From positions 1-64,000 of the forward strand of contig JAKTTT010000047.1 in the NCBI GenBank assembly GCA_030581615.1: a stretch of 64,000 nt of DNA. The letters run 5' to 3'. This document shows positions 9,752 to 20,740 of this stretch, piece after piece (position 1 is the first letter of the stretch; every line of letters starts with the position of its first letter). This DNA is from Alloascoidea africana. Its lineage: Eukaryota; Ascomycota; Alloascoideomycetes; Alloascoideales; Alloascoideaceae. A program made the translations under genes and the position numbers. The notes below the pieces were generated by a model, which was not told the origin of the DNA, ran no database searches, and saw only the letters and a program-made list of their open reading frames with translations.

Positions 9752-11833
9752 ATGAAAAAATTAGCATTAACGTCTGTTCGTGTTCCTTTTCTGCAATTAC
9801 ACAAGTTTTCTGGATGGCCTCAATTATATAAACAATCACTAAATGGGCGTCATGTCCCCCATCGTTGCTTTTCAATTGTACAATGCGGGCCAAAGTTGAA
9901 AGAGTGGGATCCACTTGAACCGCCCGATTCGGCCCCCGAACTTGATGAAAATGAGGGTTGGCTCGAGTCTCTATCCCAATCAGATAAGCAGTTAAAATGG
10001 GGTGCTGAGAGTGGGGTTTCTCATCGGTATGGTGCATTGGTGAATGAGATGCCTCAGTACGAAGAAGACTTTTCTTGGGATCTGCCTGAAGAAAATGAAA
10101 ATAAGCGAGAATTGGAAAGTGCAGACAAGACCCCAATTTCAGATCCGGGTGTTACAGGAAACGCCGTTAAACACGATGGGGATGAAAAGTGGAGCTCTTT
10201 CGAAAAGACAAAGTTCGCAACCCCAGATGGAAAAGGCGGTTTTCGAATGAAGATGGACGTTTCTCAATTCAAGATATACACCTCACAATACAGTCATATG
10301 CCCTTGAACTCGAGACCAAAACATTCTTCCTCGACGATATTCTCTCCTGCTTTCTCATCGGGGGAAGACATGGATCAGTCACGTCAGCAATTCACAGATC
10401 TCCGTATCGTAAAGCTCAAATCGGGGAGAGGTGGTGATGGGTCAATATCTTTTTTCAGAGATGCTGGCCATGCGGTGGGGCCTCCAGATGGTGGAGACGG
10501 GGGGCGTGGAGGAGATATATATGTCCAGGCTCGAAAAGGCCTTAGTAGTCTACACGTTCTCAAACAACGGTATGTCGCGAAGGATGGCATAGGAGGTTCA
10601 AAGGGACAGATGGATGGTAAGGCTGGAGAAGACATTTTGATTGTTGTTCCTGTAGGGACGGTTATCAGATGGATTCCTGATCCTGCAATACTACGGACGA
10701 GATTCAAACTAAACCTGGAGTTGGAAAGTCTAAGATCGAAATTAGAGCATGCCATAACTATATCGGAAGAAGACAGGGATATAATTCTGGATCAGATGGA
10801 TATGATCAGGCTGGACTTGGCGAAGACAAAAGCAAACATGAGTGGATTACCAACGGGCGCCCCCATAGATTACAACGGCGAGAATTCTGAAGATGATTGT
10901 ATCGAAGTGGATGTTACTGGTGATTATAAGGGGGATCCAGTTCCCAAATTCCTAAAACTGAAGCGTAGTTCATACGCTGACGGCGAAGGTTGGAAGTTTA
11001 AGGATAAAGATGAGGCATATCATGAAGCACGACACTACTTTCTAGACTTGAACGAAAAAGTGACGAAATACGATAGTTTACGAACTCAAAAGGAAGAGAA
11101 AACGGATATATTCCCAATATCTGGATTGGATCTTTCAAAGGAAATGGAAACACCTTTGCTTTTACTTAAAGGTGGAGATGGTGGACTCGGGAATATGCAT
11201 TTCTTAACAAAAGACATTCGAAACCCTCGGTTCGCCAAAATAGGAAGAGCAGGCTTAGAAGCAAATTTTATATTCGAATTGAAATTGCTCGCTGATTTGG
11301 GTCTTGTGGGCTTGCCTAATGCCGGAAAGTCAACTTTGCTTCGTGCAATATCACGGGCAAGGCCTAAAGTAGGACACTGGGAATTCACAACTTTAACGCC
11401 CACAATTGGAACGATTTCTGTTGGTCCTGCTGGTGCAGGTGGTGACTTTACAGTGGCAGATATACCAGGTATAATAAAAGGTGCTGGTTCTGAAGGCAGA
11501 GGCATGGGACTTGATTTTCTAAGGCATGTCGAACGGTCTGGTGGAATTGTATTTGTGGTAGCATTGGATACACCTGATCCAGGCGCCGATTTGCAAGTTT
11601 TAATTGGTGAAATGGGAGAATTAAGACTAAAAGGAAAGAAAAAGCTGGTATGTGCCACAAAGGCGGATATTGAGAACAGCGAGGAAAAATTCAAAATGCT
11701 TAGAAGCTTTCTTGAAGCAAGAGGCAAGAAATTTGGTGAAGAATGGAAAATTGTTCCATGTTGTGCAATGAGGGGAGAAAATGTCGAGAGAGTAATTGAA
11801 ATGATGGGAGATGCCGCAGACGTCAAGAGATGA
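9752..11833 (+). CDS. MTG2: Mitochondrial Obg-family GTPase
   Basis: GTPase of the Obg/CgtA family that helps assemble the large mitochondrial ribosomal subunit at the inner membrane. I place the start at the ATG at 9752 (693 residues): it opens a basic, Ser/Thr/Leu-rich targeting sequence (MKKLALTSVRVPF), and there is no ATG further upstream in frame. An acidic, poorly conserved region fills residues ~50-215. The glycine-rich Obg fold begins near 217 (SGRGGDGSISFF, GGDGGRGGDIY) and resumes near 473 (KGGDGGLGNMHF), split by a charged insertion of about 150 residues. The G domain has G1 GLPNAGKST (~518-526), TTLTPTIG, G3 DIPGIIKGAG (~568) and a G4 variant ATKAD (~633). Long for the family (yeast Mtg2 ~518) because of the N-terminal extension and the insertion. 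One exon. Confidence 0.93.
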   Translation: MKKLALTSVRVPFLQLHKFSGWPQLYKQSLNGRHVPHRCFSIVQCGPKLKEWDPLEPPDSAPELDENEGWLESLSQSDKQLKWGAESGVSHRYGALVNEMPQYEEDFSWDLPEENENKRELESADKTPISDPGVTGNAVKHDGDEKWSSFEKTKFATPDGKGGFRMKMDVSQFKIYTSQYSHMPLNSRPKHSSSTIFSPAFSSGEDMDQSRQQFTDLRIVKLKSGRGGDGSISFFRDAGHAVGPPDGGDGGRGGDIYVQARKGLSSLHVLKQRYVAKDGIGGSKGQMDGKAGEDILIVVPVGTVIRWIPDPAILRTRFKLNLELESLRSKLEHAITISEEDRDIILDQMDMIRLDLAKTKANMSGLPTGAPIDYNGENSEDDCIEVDVTGDYKGDPVPKFLKLKRSSYADGEGWKFKDKDEAYHEARHYFLDLNEKVTKYDSLRTQKEEKTDIFPISGLDLSKEMETPLLLLKGGDGGLGNMHFLTKDIRNPRFAKIGRAGLEANFIFELKLLADLGLVGLPNAGKSTLLRAISRARPKVGHWEFTTLTPTIGTISVGPAGAGGDFTVADIPGIIKGAGSEGRGMGLDFLRHVERSGGIVFVVALDTPDPGADLQVLIGEMGELRLKGKKKLVCATKADIENSEEKFKMLRSFLEARGKKFGEEWKIVPCCAMRGENVERVIEMMGDAADVKR

Positions 11834-13324
11834 GATAATTGTGGAGCAAAACGCTGTTGTAAATAGAGCCGATGTGTTTGTATCATAGGGATGTAAAAAT
11901 GGAAATCTACTATGCATTTATTTTATGGTAGTATCATGTTAAATGCCCTTATTGGATGATATTTTCATCGTTTAAACCGGCTTTTCGAAAAGCCTATTCA
12001 ATCTGCTTGGACTAGTACATGCGATTTTTTTTCTTGCCACGATCTCTAAGAGAAATAGATGTTCCAAATGTTCTTGAGGTATGAATAGAATAAATGTTTC
12101 TCAAAATGCTCTTTAAAAGAACGGCTAAATATTCAAAGGGTTCAAGAATCGTCACATAAAACTTCTCTAATAATATTCTCTAATTTTTCCAATCTAGTTA
12201 GCCTCCTTTTCTTGATCTTTCCGAATCAATATGACGTAGACAGAGGTCCTTTCTAGGACCTTAGCATGAAAATCAATCTAACTGTTTGGGAAAATGTTAA
12301 ACTACTTGGCTTGTACTTAATGCGTGTATCCACAAACCACACCAAGTCTACATTTGAACCACCCACAATTTTCGGAGGTTACATCTACTCATTAAGCCGG
12401 CCCACCTTTCCTAGTGAAAAGTGGGGAAGATATCGAAATTTCGTCCTTTGTGTCTTCTTGTATGCGGCGCTCATTCTAACTGCCTTAAGAATGCCCAACA
12501 GAAGTTTAACCTTAGTTGGGAACCATATTAAGATAAGCTTTCACATATGGATGAGAATCAGAATTTTCCGAGACGGTTCGTTCTCTAATCTCGGGTTTAT
12601 TTCATCCTTTATATTTGGACCAAGAGGAAGTCCAGTCCAGAACGATAGTGAACGACATCCACTTAAAGATAGTTGTAGATACTTTTTACGTTTTAGAGTA
12701 AGGTAAAAGGACATAGTCCTAAATTTACCATTTCTTAAGAGCTTGATCCCTCATTTTTCGTGGTAGTTTGTCTGTTGTCAAAGCTCTTATATCCGTCTTT
12801 TCCAACTTGCCCATTGCAATTAACATTATATTGTATTTAGCATTTCAATAAATGCTGTTTTACCGTCCAATTTTACAATTTATTGAATAAATCCGATATA
12901 CCGATCATAAACATTGCTTGTTTCACGTCGCCTTACCACGACTCCTTTCTCCGTGTAACGAAAGCTTAAAACTGCCCAGCCAGGGTCCGGGGAAGGAACA
13001 TTGGTGTTTAGACAGACGTAAGTACAACTCATCGAATGCTAACTTTATTTTGTAGGTTCACCATAGAAATAAACTGTTCAAAATCTCAACTCTAAAAGCA
13101 CTGGCGTAGTTTGTCATCCGAAAAATTTCCATTCAATCGTGCCCCTATATACTAGGCTAATTATTTAAAATGATAAACTTTTGAAAAAAAACCGGCACAA
13201 TCTTCAAAATGAAAATCGTTATACACATTTGTAAAAAACGTTTCAAGAAATCATTGTCGTTAGAATTATGAGAAAGGCAAAAAAAGAACTAATTCAGGAG
13301 AAATCTCCTCCTTATTAAGCGTGT
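11834..13324. other. Convergent intergenic region with a perfect palindrome
   Basis: 1.5 kb between the ends of MTG2 (+) and the DUF3112 gene (-). It contains a perfect 16-base palindrome, GGCTTTTCGAAAAGCC (11979-11994), about 145 bases after the MTG2 stop, which could act in 3'-end formation or bind a dimeric factor. Apart from the doubtful frame at 12266-12706 nothing else is recognised. Confidence 0.5.
12266..12706 (+). CDS. Doubtful hypothetical ORF, 146 codons
   Basis: An ATG-started frame of 146 codons with one possible hydrophobic segment (FVLCVFLYAALILTAL, residues ~60-75) and a basic remainder. I recognise no family. It sits in the convergent spacer between MTG2 and the DUF3112 gene, with no evident TATA box. 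It may be chance or a relic; length alone is its support. Confidence 0.18.
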   Translation: MKINLTVWENVKLLGLYLMRVSTNHTKSTFEPPTIFGGYIYSLSRPTFPSEKWGRYRNFVLCVFLYAALILTALRMPNRSLTLVGNHIKISFHIWMRIRIFRDGSFSNLGFISSFIFGPRGSPVQNDSERHPLKDSCRYFLRFRVR

Positions 13325-14602
13325 TTACTCTATATTAGTGACCTCCTGGCTCTTCTTCTCTGCCAGGCTCTCAGGATGGCTCTCAATTGGTGCATCTTGC
13401 TTCAGAGTCCTGTCAGGGATGTAAAATCTCAAATCAACTCTTGCAAGAAGACTGAGCACGACGACAATAACCTCAAGAGTGGGATAAACAACGTACATCA
13501 CATGGGGGTCAAAGATCCAGCTAGCCTTAGGGAGGCCAGTTCCATTTCCTCCAACCTGGACGTCAATAAAGGTAGAGACGCATCTGAAAATAGAAGCAAC
13601 CAAAACCACCAACGATGTAAGGGTTACAATGGCAACAGAAACCCACATTTGAATCCCATCCTTTGGCGAAGGATGCAAAAAGGTTGCTCTTCCACCTGCT
13701 GGGGTTTCAGTAGAGTTGATAACACGAACAGCATTGGCCAGCTCGTCATTCTTGTAAACTGGTCTGACACTACCCTTGGCAACAAAGTAGAAAATTCCGT
13801 AGCTTTCAATCCAATAGGGACTATAAGTAATGGGATTTTCCTTTTGAGACTTTAACAGAGAATGACCGATTCTTCCAGCTGGCACAAGGTAAGCCAATAA
13901 TAGTATAGCAATCGCGACAACCGAATAAATAACTGCAAAAATACTTGCGACTCGTGCGACCTTCTTGCATCGATCAAAGTTCTCTTCGCTCAAAAAGTAA
14001 ATATTGGGAACAGCTTGTGCAACAATCGCCATTATGACAATTGAAGTAACAATAAAATAGCATAAAGCCATAAGGCTGTTGAACCAAAAAGATTTCCCTG
14101 CCTCTGGGTGCTTCCACGTAAAAACACGGTGTGCAAGGATCGTGTTCAGAGTTGCCAAAATAATACTAGAAACGACAATAAGAATGGTAGAGGCAAGACC
14201 TGTTGAAAGCTTGATAAAAGTATGAGACCATCTGATTCTCAGCGCAAACCCAATCAAGTTCATCGCACAGTAGAAGGCATATCCCAACGAAAGGTAGAAA
14301 CGATGACCACGTCTTAGATTCCTGAAGAAAATGTATAAATTTGCAAAGAATAGAATAGTATAAATAGCCAAGAAAATACCACAAGGAGCCAGGTCTTTGT
14401 TATCTGGATATCCTCCAAAGACTGCAAATGAGACACCTTTTGCGAGTCCAATTAAGGCATCTGGAATATCATTTGTTGAGTTTAGATGGAGGAAGTTCTT
14501 GGTAATATCAGGCAACTTCATGTTTCCAGTGCCCAAGGCGGCACCATCTGGAAGCAGAGCTTCAATTAGAGCCAAAGGCGAAGAGCCACCTACAGCCGAC
14601 AT
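13325..14602 (-). CDS. DUF3112 family multi-pass membrane protein
   Basis: Fungal integral membrane protein of unknown function, 425 residues from the ATG at 14602. Motifs that recall DUF3112: GGYPDNKDLAPCGIFLAIY near residue 65, RRGHRFYLSLGYAFYCA, RIRW, then a helix leading to LAHRVFTWKHPEAGKSFWF. About seven hydrophobic segments can be counted: around residues 75-95, 105-125, 135-160, 180-205, 220-250, 325-345 and 375-395. The C-terminus is short, hydrophilic and Glu/Lys-rich. The family is widespread in filamentous fungi and early-branching yeasts and lacks a well-known S. cerevisiae member. It is isolated at the edge of the large gene-poor interval, so its own upstream region could be very long. 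Confidence 0.75.
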   Translation of the reverse strand: MSAVGGSSPLALIEALLPDGAALGTGNMKLPDITKNFLHLNSTNDIPDALIGLAKGVSFAVFGGYPDNKDLAPCGIFLAIYTILFFANLYIFFRNLRRGHRFYLSLGYAFYCAMNLIGFALRIRWSHTFIKLSTGLASTILIVVSSIILATLNTILAHRVFTWKHPEAGKSFWFNSLMALCYFIVTSIVIMAIVAQAVPNIYFLSEENFDRCKKVARVASIFAVIYSVVAIAILLLAYLVPAGRIGHSLLKSQKENPITYSPYWIESYGIFYFVAKGSVRPVYKNDELANAVRVINSTETPAGGRATFLHPSPKDGIQMWVSVAIVTLTSLVVLVASIFRCVSTFIDVQVGGNGTGLPKASWIFDPHVMYVVYPTLEVIVVVLSLLARVDLRFYIPDRTLKQDAPIESHPESLAEKKSQEVTNIE

Positions 14603-15188
14603 GTTTTTGATGAGTTTTAGATTGACCAACTATTAAATGAACTGCGGTGAAACGGGATTGGGAAGTAGTGCCCTAAATTAAGATGTGGGAGAGTGAATCT
14701 GAGAAGGTAAGAATCTTTCCAAAAAACCAATCCAAAAAAGAGGAATGTCGTGGTTTAATATAGATTTCAAGATCCTGTACTGTTGAGCTGTTAGAACTCT
14801 GTCCTTATTTTATTCTTATTTTTTGCATGTTTTTTTTTGCGGATTCATGCTTCTGTATATTGTACCAGAAAGTTTAACGCCCAAATGCCTAAAGTTCACC
14901 CCAGGGAATGATCCAAACCCATAAAACACACAACTTCGTCTATGTTTTCTTCAGCTGGGGCTTGAGTTATAATGGTCGTTAGTCTTGGCAGGTTGGAGTT
15001 TTGAGACCGGCTCTAGTTTTGATCCAAAATTTATTAATTTGTTGGAAATTTAAGTATGTAAATTTCACTAGATGGTGATGTTGAACCCTGAACACCAAGT
15101 AGTCTAACAAGCGCGTCAATTCCATGTTACACACCCCGGGAATCCGTTTGTTCAATGAGGTTTTGTTGAATCTATACTAGCATGTATG

Positions 15189-15255
15189 AAGACCCTTTTC
15201 TCATAATTTCCAATGTACGGCTAAAGAGCGAGACATTTTTCAAGAAAAGGGTCTT
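15189..15255. repeat. 13-base inverted repeat with 41-base spacer
   Basis: AAGACCCTTTTCT at 15189-15201 is followed by its exact reverse complement AGAAAAGGGTCTT at 15243-15255. An RNA from either strand could fold into a stem-loop. Confidence 0.9.
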
Positions 15256-15323
15256 GTGGAGGTTTTGTGGAGATGCCCTGAAGGTGTTGTACAGTGTCTT
15301 CCGAATTTGGAAATTTGTCAGCC

Positions 15324-15783
15324 TCACCTGCACCAAAGTTTGTGTGACCAGATTAGCATTAAGCTTATAGTTTTGTTGGGAGGGTCTGATGACTCTTGAA
15401 GAATTCCTACCAGTAGGTTTTTAGCTCGGTACAGAAGGCGTACCAGACCATTTTCTACTCCAAGCTGGTAATCTTCATCCTTAGTATCGGAGTTGCTTGA
15501 TAATTGCATACGTTTTACGAAACTCAGCTTGTAGCTCTTCTTCCCCCTGAAAATTGAAGGTCATCTCGAGAACTTATACAGATACTAACGCCACTATCGT
15601 GTGCCCATTTGAAATCCTTCCAGACAAAAAGGTCCCGATTTCTGAGTTGAATTGAATTTGGAATTCAACAACCCAAATGCCGGGTTTCTTGAGACTTTTA
15701 AAATGTGGTGCTCTCATACCTAGGTATGATCCGTCAAAGTCACTATCGGGCATCCAAACCAACGAACGATATTCCGATTTCAT
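15324..15783 (-). CDS. Candidate two-exon gene of unknown function
   Basis: Two adjacent minus-strand frames join cleanly if a 43-base intron (15589-15547; GTTAGT donor, TTTTCAG acceptor) is removed. Exon 1 is 15783-15590 from an ATG, exon 2 is 15546-15324, giving 138 residues with the total divisible by three. The product looks protein-like (GSYLGMRAPHF, KPGIWVVEFQIQF, GISNGH-type segment, KSYKLSFVKRMQ) but I recognise no family. The same GTTAGT donor is used by the GSK-3 gene at 40.8 kb. Against it: the intron is shorter than any other here, there is no good branch site, and the gene stands alone. It may be a relic or chance. Confidence 0.3.
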
Positions 15784-18700
15784 AGTAGAGAAAATTCACA
15801 AATTTGGCCACAAAGAGCTATAGTGTGACGTCTTGCATGCTGTCTTAGCGAGACATTTCGTAGTTTGAAATGAAAAAGAAAAGCAGAAATTAACATGTGG
15901 GATACATTAAGCGTGTGATAAAGTCAACCAGATTGTATCGAGAGATGAAGGTTAACAACTGAATGAGGTAGATGCTTCATAATTCCTAATCTCTTATTAG
16001 TAGTCAGAGTAGGGTGCTTAAACATACGTTTGACAAAAGAAGTGTTAGAGTAAATCGGATACAAATTTTAAAGGAGTCTCCTACTCCCCGGGTTTCTTGG
16101 CTAGATATAATCTGGTTGTTTAAATCTCTTCGCTTTGCTTATCAAGAAGACAATCTTAACTTTATTCTGCACGCATTAATCGACAACTGCTGCGTTCTAC
16201 TTTGAAAGCTGTTGATTTAAAAACCAAATGTATCCTCTAAAAGTTTTGCTTAGACGAGTTTTAATTTTTATATGGGCGCCTCTAATAAGAAATGCATTTT
16301 GTTCACATTAAAACGAGTATTTTGCTTTTAAGCTTATTAGCATCTCTCGTTTCTATTCCTTTGGCCTTTGTGGGTGGCGAAGAAAGAAGAGGGGTAATAA
16401 GACACGGCTAGCATGCAATTATAACTAAAATCAAAAGTTTTGAATGTGTTACTTCACTTGTTGCGTGTGTCTCACTGTTGATGAGAGGGCAAATCAACAC
16501 AGAGCAGATTAATCACATTGGAATACAAAGTATCTTTTGCACAGTATACTCAATTAGTTATATCATTTGAGGCTACCATAGATAAGCCGATGAGTAGAGA
16601 AGAAGTTACTTGCATGAACTTTAGAGGTAGATTCAATTGGGTGTATGAGAACCAGTACCTTCTTGACACCACAAAAGAAAGTTTAATGCTCCTGAGTTAG
16701 CGTGAAGAATGGAAAATCGAAAGTGTTTAATTGTCGTATAACTAATGGTTAAAACGGTTTGATTGACTAGAATTTGATATAAGTTTCAACAAATTTTTAA
16801 CTCTATCATCAAAAACGATATGTGTTAATGATGGAAGGAGTTGAAATGAGCGTCTACTACTGGGTAACATTCTATTCGTCAAATTCACAGCAGACAAAGT
16901 TCTGGAATTCTTATAAGCTATTGCTTAAAAATAAATTCAAATCAAGTGCTTGACAAGTTTTTCAGACAACAGCTACTTATTTATTACAGTCAAACATAAA
17001 CTTCTTGAGGTTAGATTCAAATGTCAACATAAAGTTGCACAACTGCTAAGCGGATTTAGTCTTTTGCTAGAGCTACCTATAAAATCGGTGGATAGCTTTG
17101 TATAAGCCGTTTTTTGGTTTTAATAAACTCCTAATATATCTTCATTTCATGTTTGTCTAATGAAACAAAGGCGCTTGCGTCATGTCCTATAAACTGAGAA
17201 CTGTGAGTTATATTTGAGATAGAATCGCTCTTCCCATAGCACTCAAATAACTTGGAAATTCATCTTCAGACGGGGGATTGCCTGTTTGACATTAGAATCA
17301 ACGCTTTGATTTTAAAGGTGAAGAGCTTTATTCAATTTATTTTTGTCCTTAGCAAGGTACATTCTCTTAAACAATCGAAAATTTCTCCTAACTTTTACTT
17401 TGATCCTCTGTTTATCAAGCCATATTCAAATTAATTGTTTCAATTCTTGCTCGTTTCTTTTACTTTTACAAGTTGACTTTGCTTTCTTCCATGAATTTCA
17501 TGTTTCGAGGATCAAGAAAACTGTGGTCATTTCTCATGTTGTAAATTCATAGGATCGTTTAAAGGTATCCGGATTTTTTTCTCATGATGCGGTACATTCG
17601 TATGACAACTTGGTATTGTATGGCCTGGGTTTATGTCCAAAAGTCATTTTTGACAAGATCATCTGATCATGTGTAAAAGGATCTGCATAACTTGGGTATC
17701 AAGGGAGCAATTCTTCAAGTCGTTGTTCAACACAGGTTGTGTTTTTCCATATGGCCATCGGGTTCTGTTGTTTTCGGATTCTTTCAACACGGTGGCCAAA
17801 TTCACACTATATTTTGCATGTAGAATGTGTTGATGCTGTTTTCTTAGATCACTTGACAACAGAAGATGAGCGTAGAATTGCCTACTTGTGTCTATGACTC
17901 TTGAACCAATCGTAATTGCTTTTACTTTCTTCATGACACAATAAAACAATAGCGATAGGTTTGAAAGGTTTAGTCCACAACCAACAACAACTGAAAAGTG
18001 ACCATAAGCGAAAGCTTCGACTGTTCAATTGCGTTGTATACAATTTCAATGTTACATTTTCATGGTCTCGGTGTGGCTTATGCACTGTATTGCTTCAGTT
18101 AAAGCTTCCTTGCACACCAAGAGAAATTCTATTCAAACTGAGAGTTGGCATTTTGTTACTTTCCGGTGAGTTACAATTTGCAACGAAAAGGATGGCTTGT
18201 AGAGGTTTTCTCAGATGACAGAAACTAGAATATCTTCACAATGCCATCACTTGGTGAATGTAAATTCAGATCCAAATTTACTGGCAGCAGCTGCCAGTTG
18301 ATTTTGCTCAAATAGCTTTTACAAAACAGACCTAATAGCTTTTAAAGGAAAAATTGATTCACTCATTGTTGTGTCTTTTTCTGGATGTTTTTGCTGTCTT
18401 TATGACTAGCTGCATGTGATGCGTAAAGGGATTGATTTACCAAACTTTTAATCCTCCCATTTTCGGATGAATAAAAACGCTAAAACCTGCAGTGTGCTTG
18501 AACAAGATCATAGATAATTATTTTTATGAAAGCAAGTTTTAAAAGTGTCAGTTCATCCAATTCCATCCATTCTCTTGACCAGCTCATTGCTTGTCATTGA
18601 AGCTGAGACGGTCTTTGATTAGTGCTTCTGCACTTCTGTTTTTGAAATTTCCTGTTTAGGATTTTTTGGCATGAAATAGAGGCCTAATTTATAATATTAA

Positions 18701-19718
18701 ATCGCATTCTGGGAAACATATACCGCTAACTAGAGATTATTCCTAAATTAAGGACAAATCACATATCAAAGAGAGCAGTTGGCATTTCTAATTTTAAAAT
18801 TGTGCCCTAAGAAATGGGATCTAAAGGTTTAGCACATGTTGCTATAAAATGGATGTATACAAAGTAAACTGCTTTTCTTTTGGCAGATGATAGCATGAAT
18901 TTTGATGAAGTGAAATATTTCATTGTAATGTTTCTGTTTAGCAAAGGAGGAATTTGTTGTTAAACGTTTTATTTTATACTGAGGAGCTTGAATTCAATGA
19001 ATGAGTGAGTGATCTTTAACCTTTTATGCTTGTCATAAATTTCTTAACGTTTCTGCGTTTGTTCTTGAGACGTTTACTTTCGAAACAAATTCACTTAGTT
19101 TTGGTATTATTCCTAAAGTTAGCCATTAGTCCTGCTACAGAAAAGGTTGTGGATAGAAATGTAGTAATCAAAAACTCTAGTGAAAAGCTAACGCAAAATA
19201 AGAAGCATACTCAACAGTTGTAGTGATGATAACAAGAGTTGTAAGAGTGCAAGGACGTGAGCTACTTACTAGAACCACTTGGACCATGGATTCACAAGCA
19301 TTAAATCCAATAGTAAAGATTTTTAAGGTTTTCTGTTGCCTGAACTCCAGTCTTTAAATCGTTATGGAACAGTTCTTGAGGTGCCCGCAACTTCCTCTGT
19401 ATTATAGTCCCACTATCTAACATATTTGCCGTGGTTCTTGAAGTTAAAAATGAACTACTCAAGACGTTGTCCTTCTTGTCGCCGGATGCAAGTTGCGTGT
19501 GTTCCATACAACTTCACTGAGATACATAAAATAGAACCATTGACATCCTATTTTTCTGCGTGCTGAATTCTAACAAAAGCCAATCGTCATTCGGCAGAGC
19601 CTCCACTGTGTGACAAGCATCCGCTTACTGTTGTTATATGACTGTGAAAATTTCTAAATCCTTGACTTGTTTTAAAATTGCAATCATTAAGAATTTGCCA
19701 CCCCATTCAAAAGTGTAG

Positions 19719-20111
19719 GATCTACAACGAGAAGATGATGAGCCGTTGGTAGCAAATCTAGCAAAGATTGATCACTACAAGTCTTTTTACACAGCCATGA
19801 GGGACCTGCCATTATCGGTCCGTGATTCAGCAACAATCTTTTTTGCCCCAAATCATCTTATTCTGCCCTCATAATCTCTAAAGAATAGTATCTCCAAGCT
19901 GCTTACCCCTCCGCGTAGCTCAATACAGGATTCGGAAACCTTGAAAGTAATTTGGATGGGTTCTTATGCAGATTTTACCAACCTTTTGGTGTATTACAAG
20001 GAAACTCTGGTTCTTAATGAACAACTGCAAGAATCAATTATCTCTGTAATCCCAGCAGTCGTGGAAAATATAAACCTAGATACACTCACCTCTTCTAACA
20101 TAATCGACTGA
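19719..20111 (+). pseudogene. Possible decayed reading frame
   Basis: One frame stays open for 51 codons (19719-19871), meets a TAA, and continues in the same frame for 78 more codons to a TGA at 20109. Composition looks protein-like (VANLAKIDHYKSFYTAMRDL, SATIFFAPNHLIL; then VIWMGSYADFTNLLVYYKE, ISVIPAVVENINLDTL). The same frame has another open run of about 85 codons ending near 20488 after several stops. There is no start ATG, and TGTAG just before 19719 could be a splice acceptor. No family recognised; a weak fasciclin-like look of the FFAP segment is not enough to name it. Confidence 0.25.
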
Positions 20112-20479
20112 TCAATCAATTCTCAAAGAAACTACCAGATAGGACTGCCCATTATCCCTACTGCTGGGAATTCGTAGCAGGAAATGAAGTAGCGACGCCG
20201 TAAATGCTTGAATAAACACAGCGTCTGGTGTTAATGCCAACACATTACTCTACAAGCCTGCCAGCATTCCATTTGTTACTCACCTAGCGTTCCTTTTTAT
20301 CGTATCCGTCATCTCCCACCTGTAACAGAAATAGACGCTCTTGACAGTGCTCACTTACAATTAGATCCAATCACTATAGGCATCGTTGGAAGACGACAAA
20401 GCGCACAAAAATCCGATGTGCATAACATTGCACGCTATTGCTCTTTGTTCCTGGGTCGTCACCATATTATGCCATCGGT

Positions 20480-20740
20480 CATCGGTTGAATGTTGATTGG
20501 CGTAGAATGGGCCGCCCGAGCTCTCGAGTCTTGATCCTCCATCCCCGGAGGCCGATCCATGCGCAGCGTCGATCTCTTTTCGTCTGGGGGCATCGAACCC
20601 AGATGGCTGACACAGCTGACCAGTCAATCACCCCAGCCAGCGAAACGTGTACATCTGATTTACAAATCGTCCAGGTAAATTTTTGATACAATTGGCTTCT
20701 CTCTTCCAGATGCATGTCGGTATTATATAAGCGCTAGTAT
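20480..20740. promoter_or_regulatory. GC-rich island with a perfect pol III B-box and a TATA-like site
   Basis: This is the most GC-rich stretch of the 10.5-kb interval (about 20500-20640). On the minus strand GGTTCGATGCC at 20590-20600 fits the B-box consensus GGTTCGANNCC. The flanks CTGGG/CCCAG could pair, but a normal five-base-pair T stem and acceptor stem cannot be drawn, so it is not a standard tRNA. On the plus strand TATTATATAAG lies near 20727-20737. Overlapping small frames on both strands reflect the low stop content of GC-rich DNA. It could be the promoter of a non-coding RNA. Confidence 0.3.

Noticed and set aside
11086-11886. 266-codon frame antisense to MTG2
   Set aside because: Mirror of the conserved Obg G domain; a codon-bias shadow.
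20040-20075. TGTAATCCCAGC string reminiscent of SRP RNA/Alu
   Set aside because: Only a 12-base coincidence; surrounding sequence has no SRP RNA domain.
20590-20600. tRNA gene at the B-box GGTTCGATGCC
   Set aside because: No five-base-pair T stem, no acceptor stem partner and no matching A-box/anticodon arm upstream could be found.
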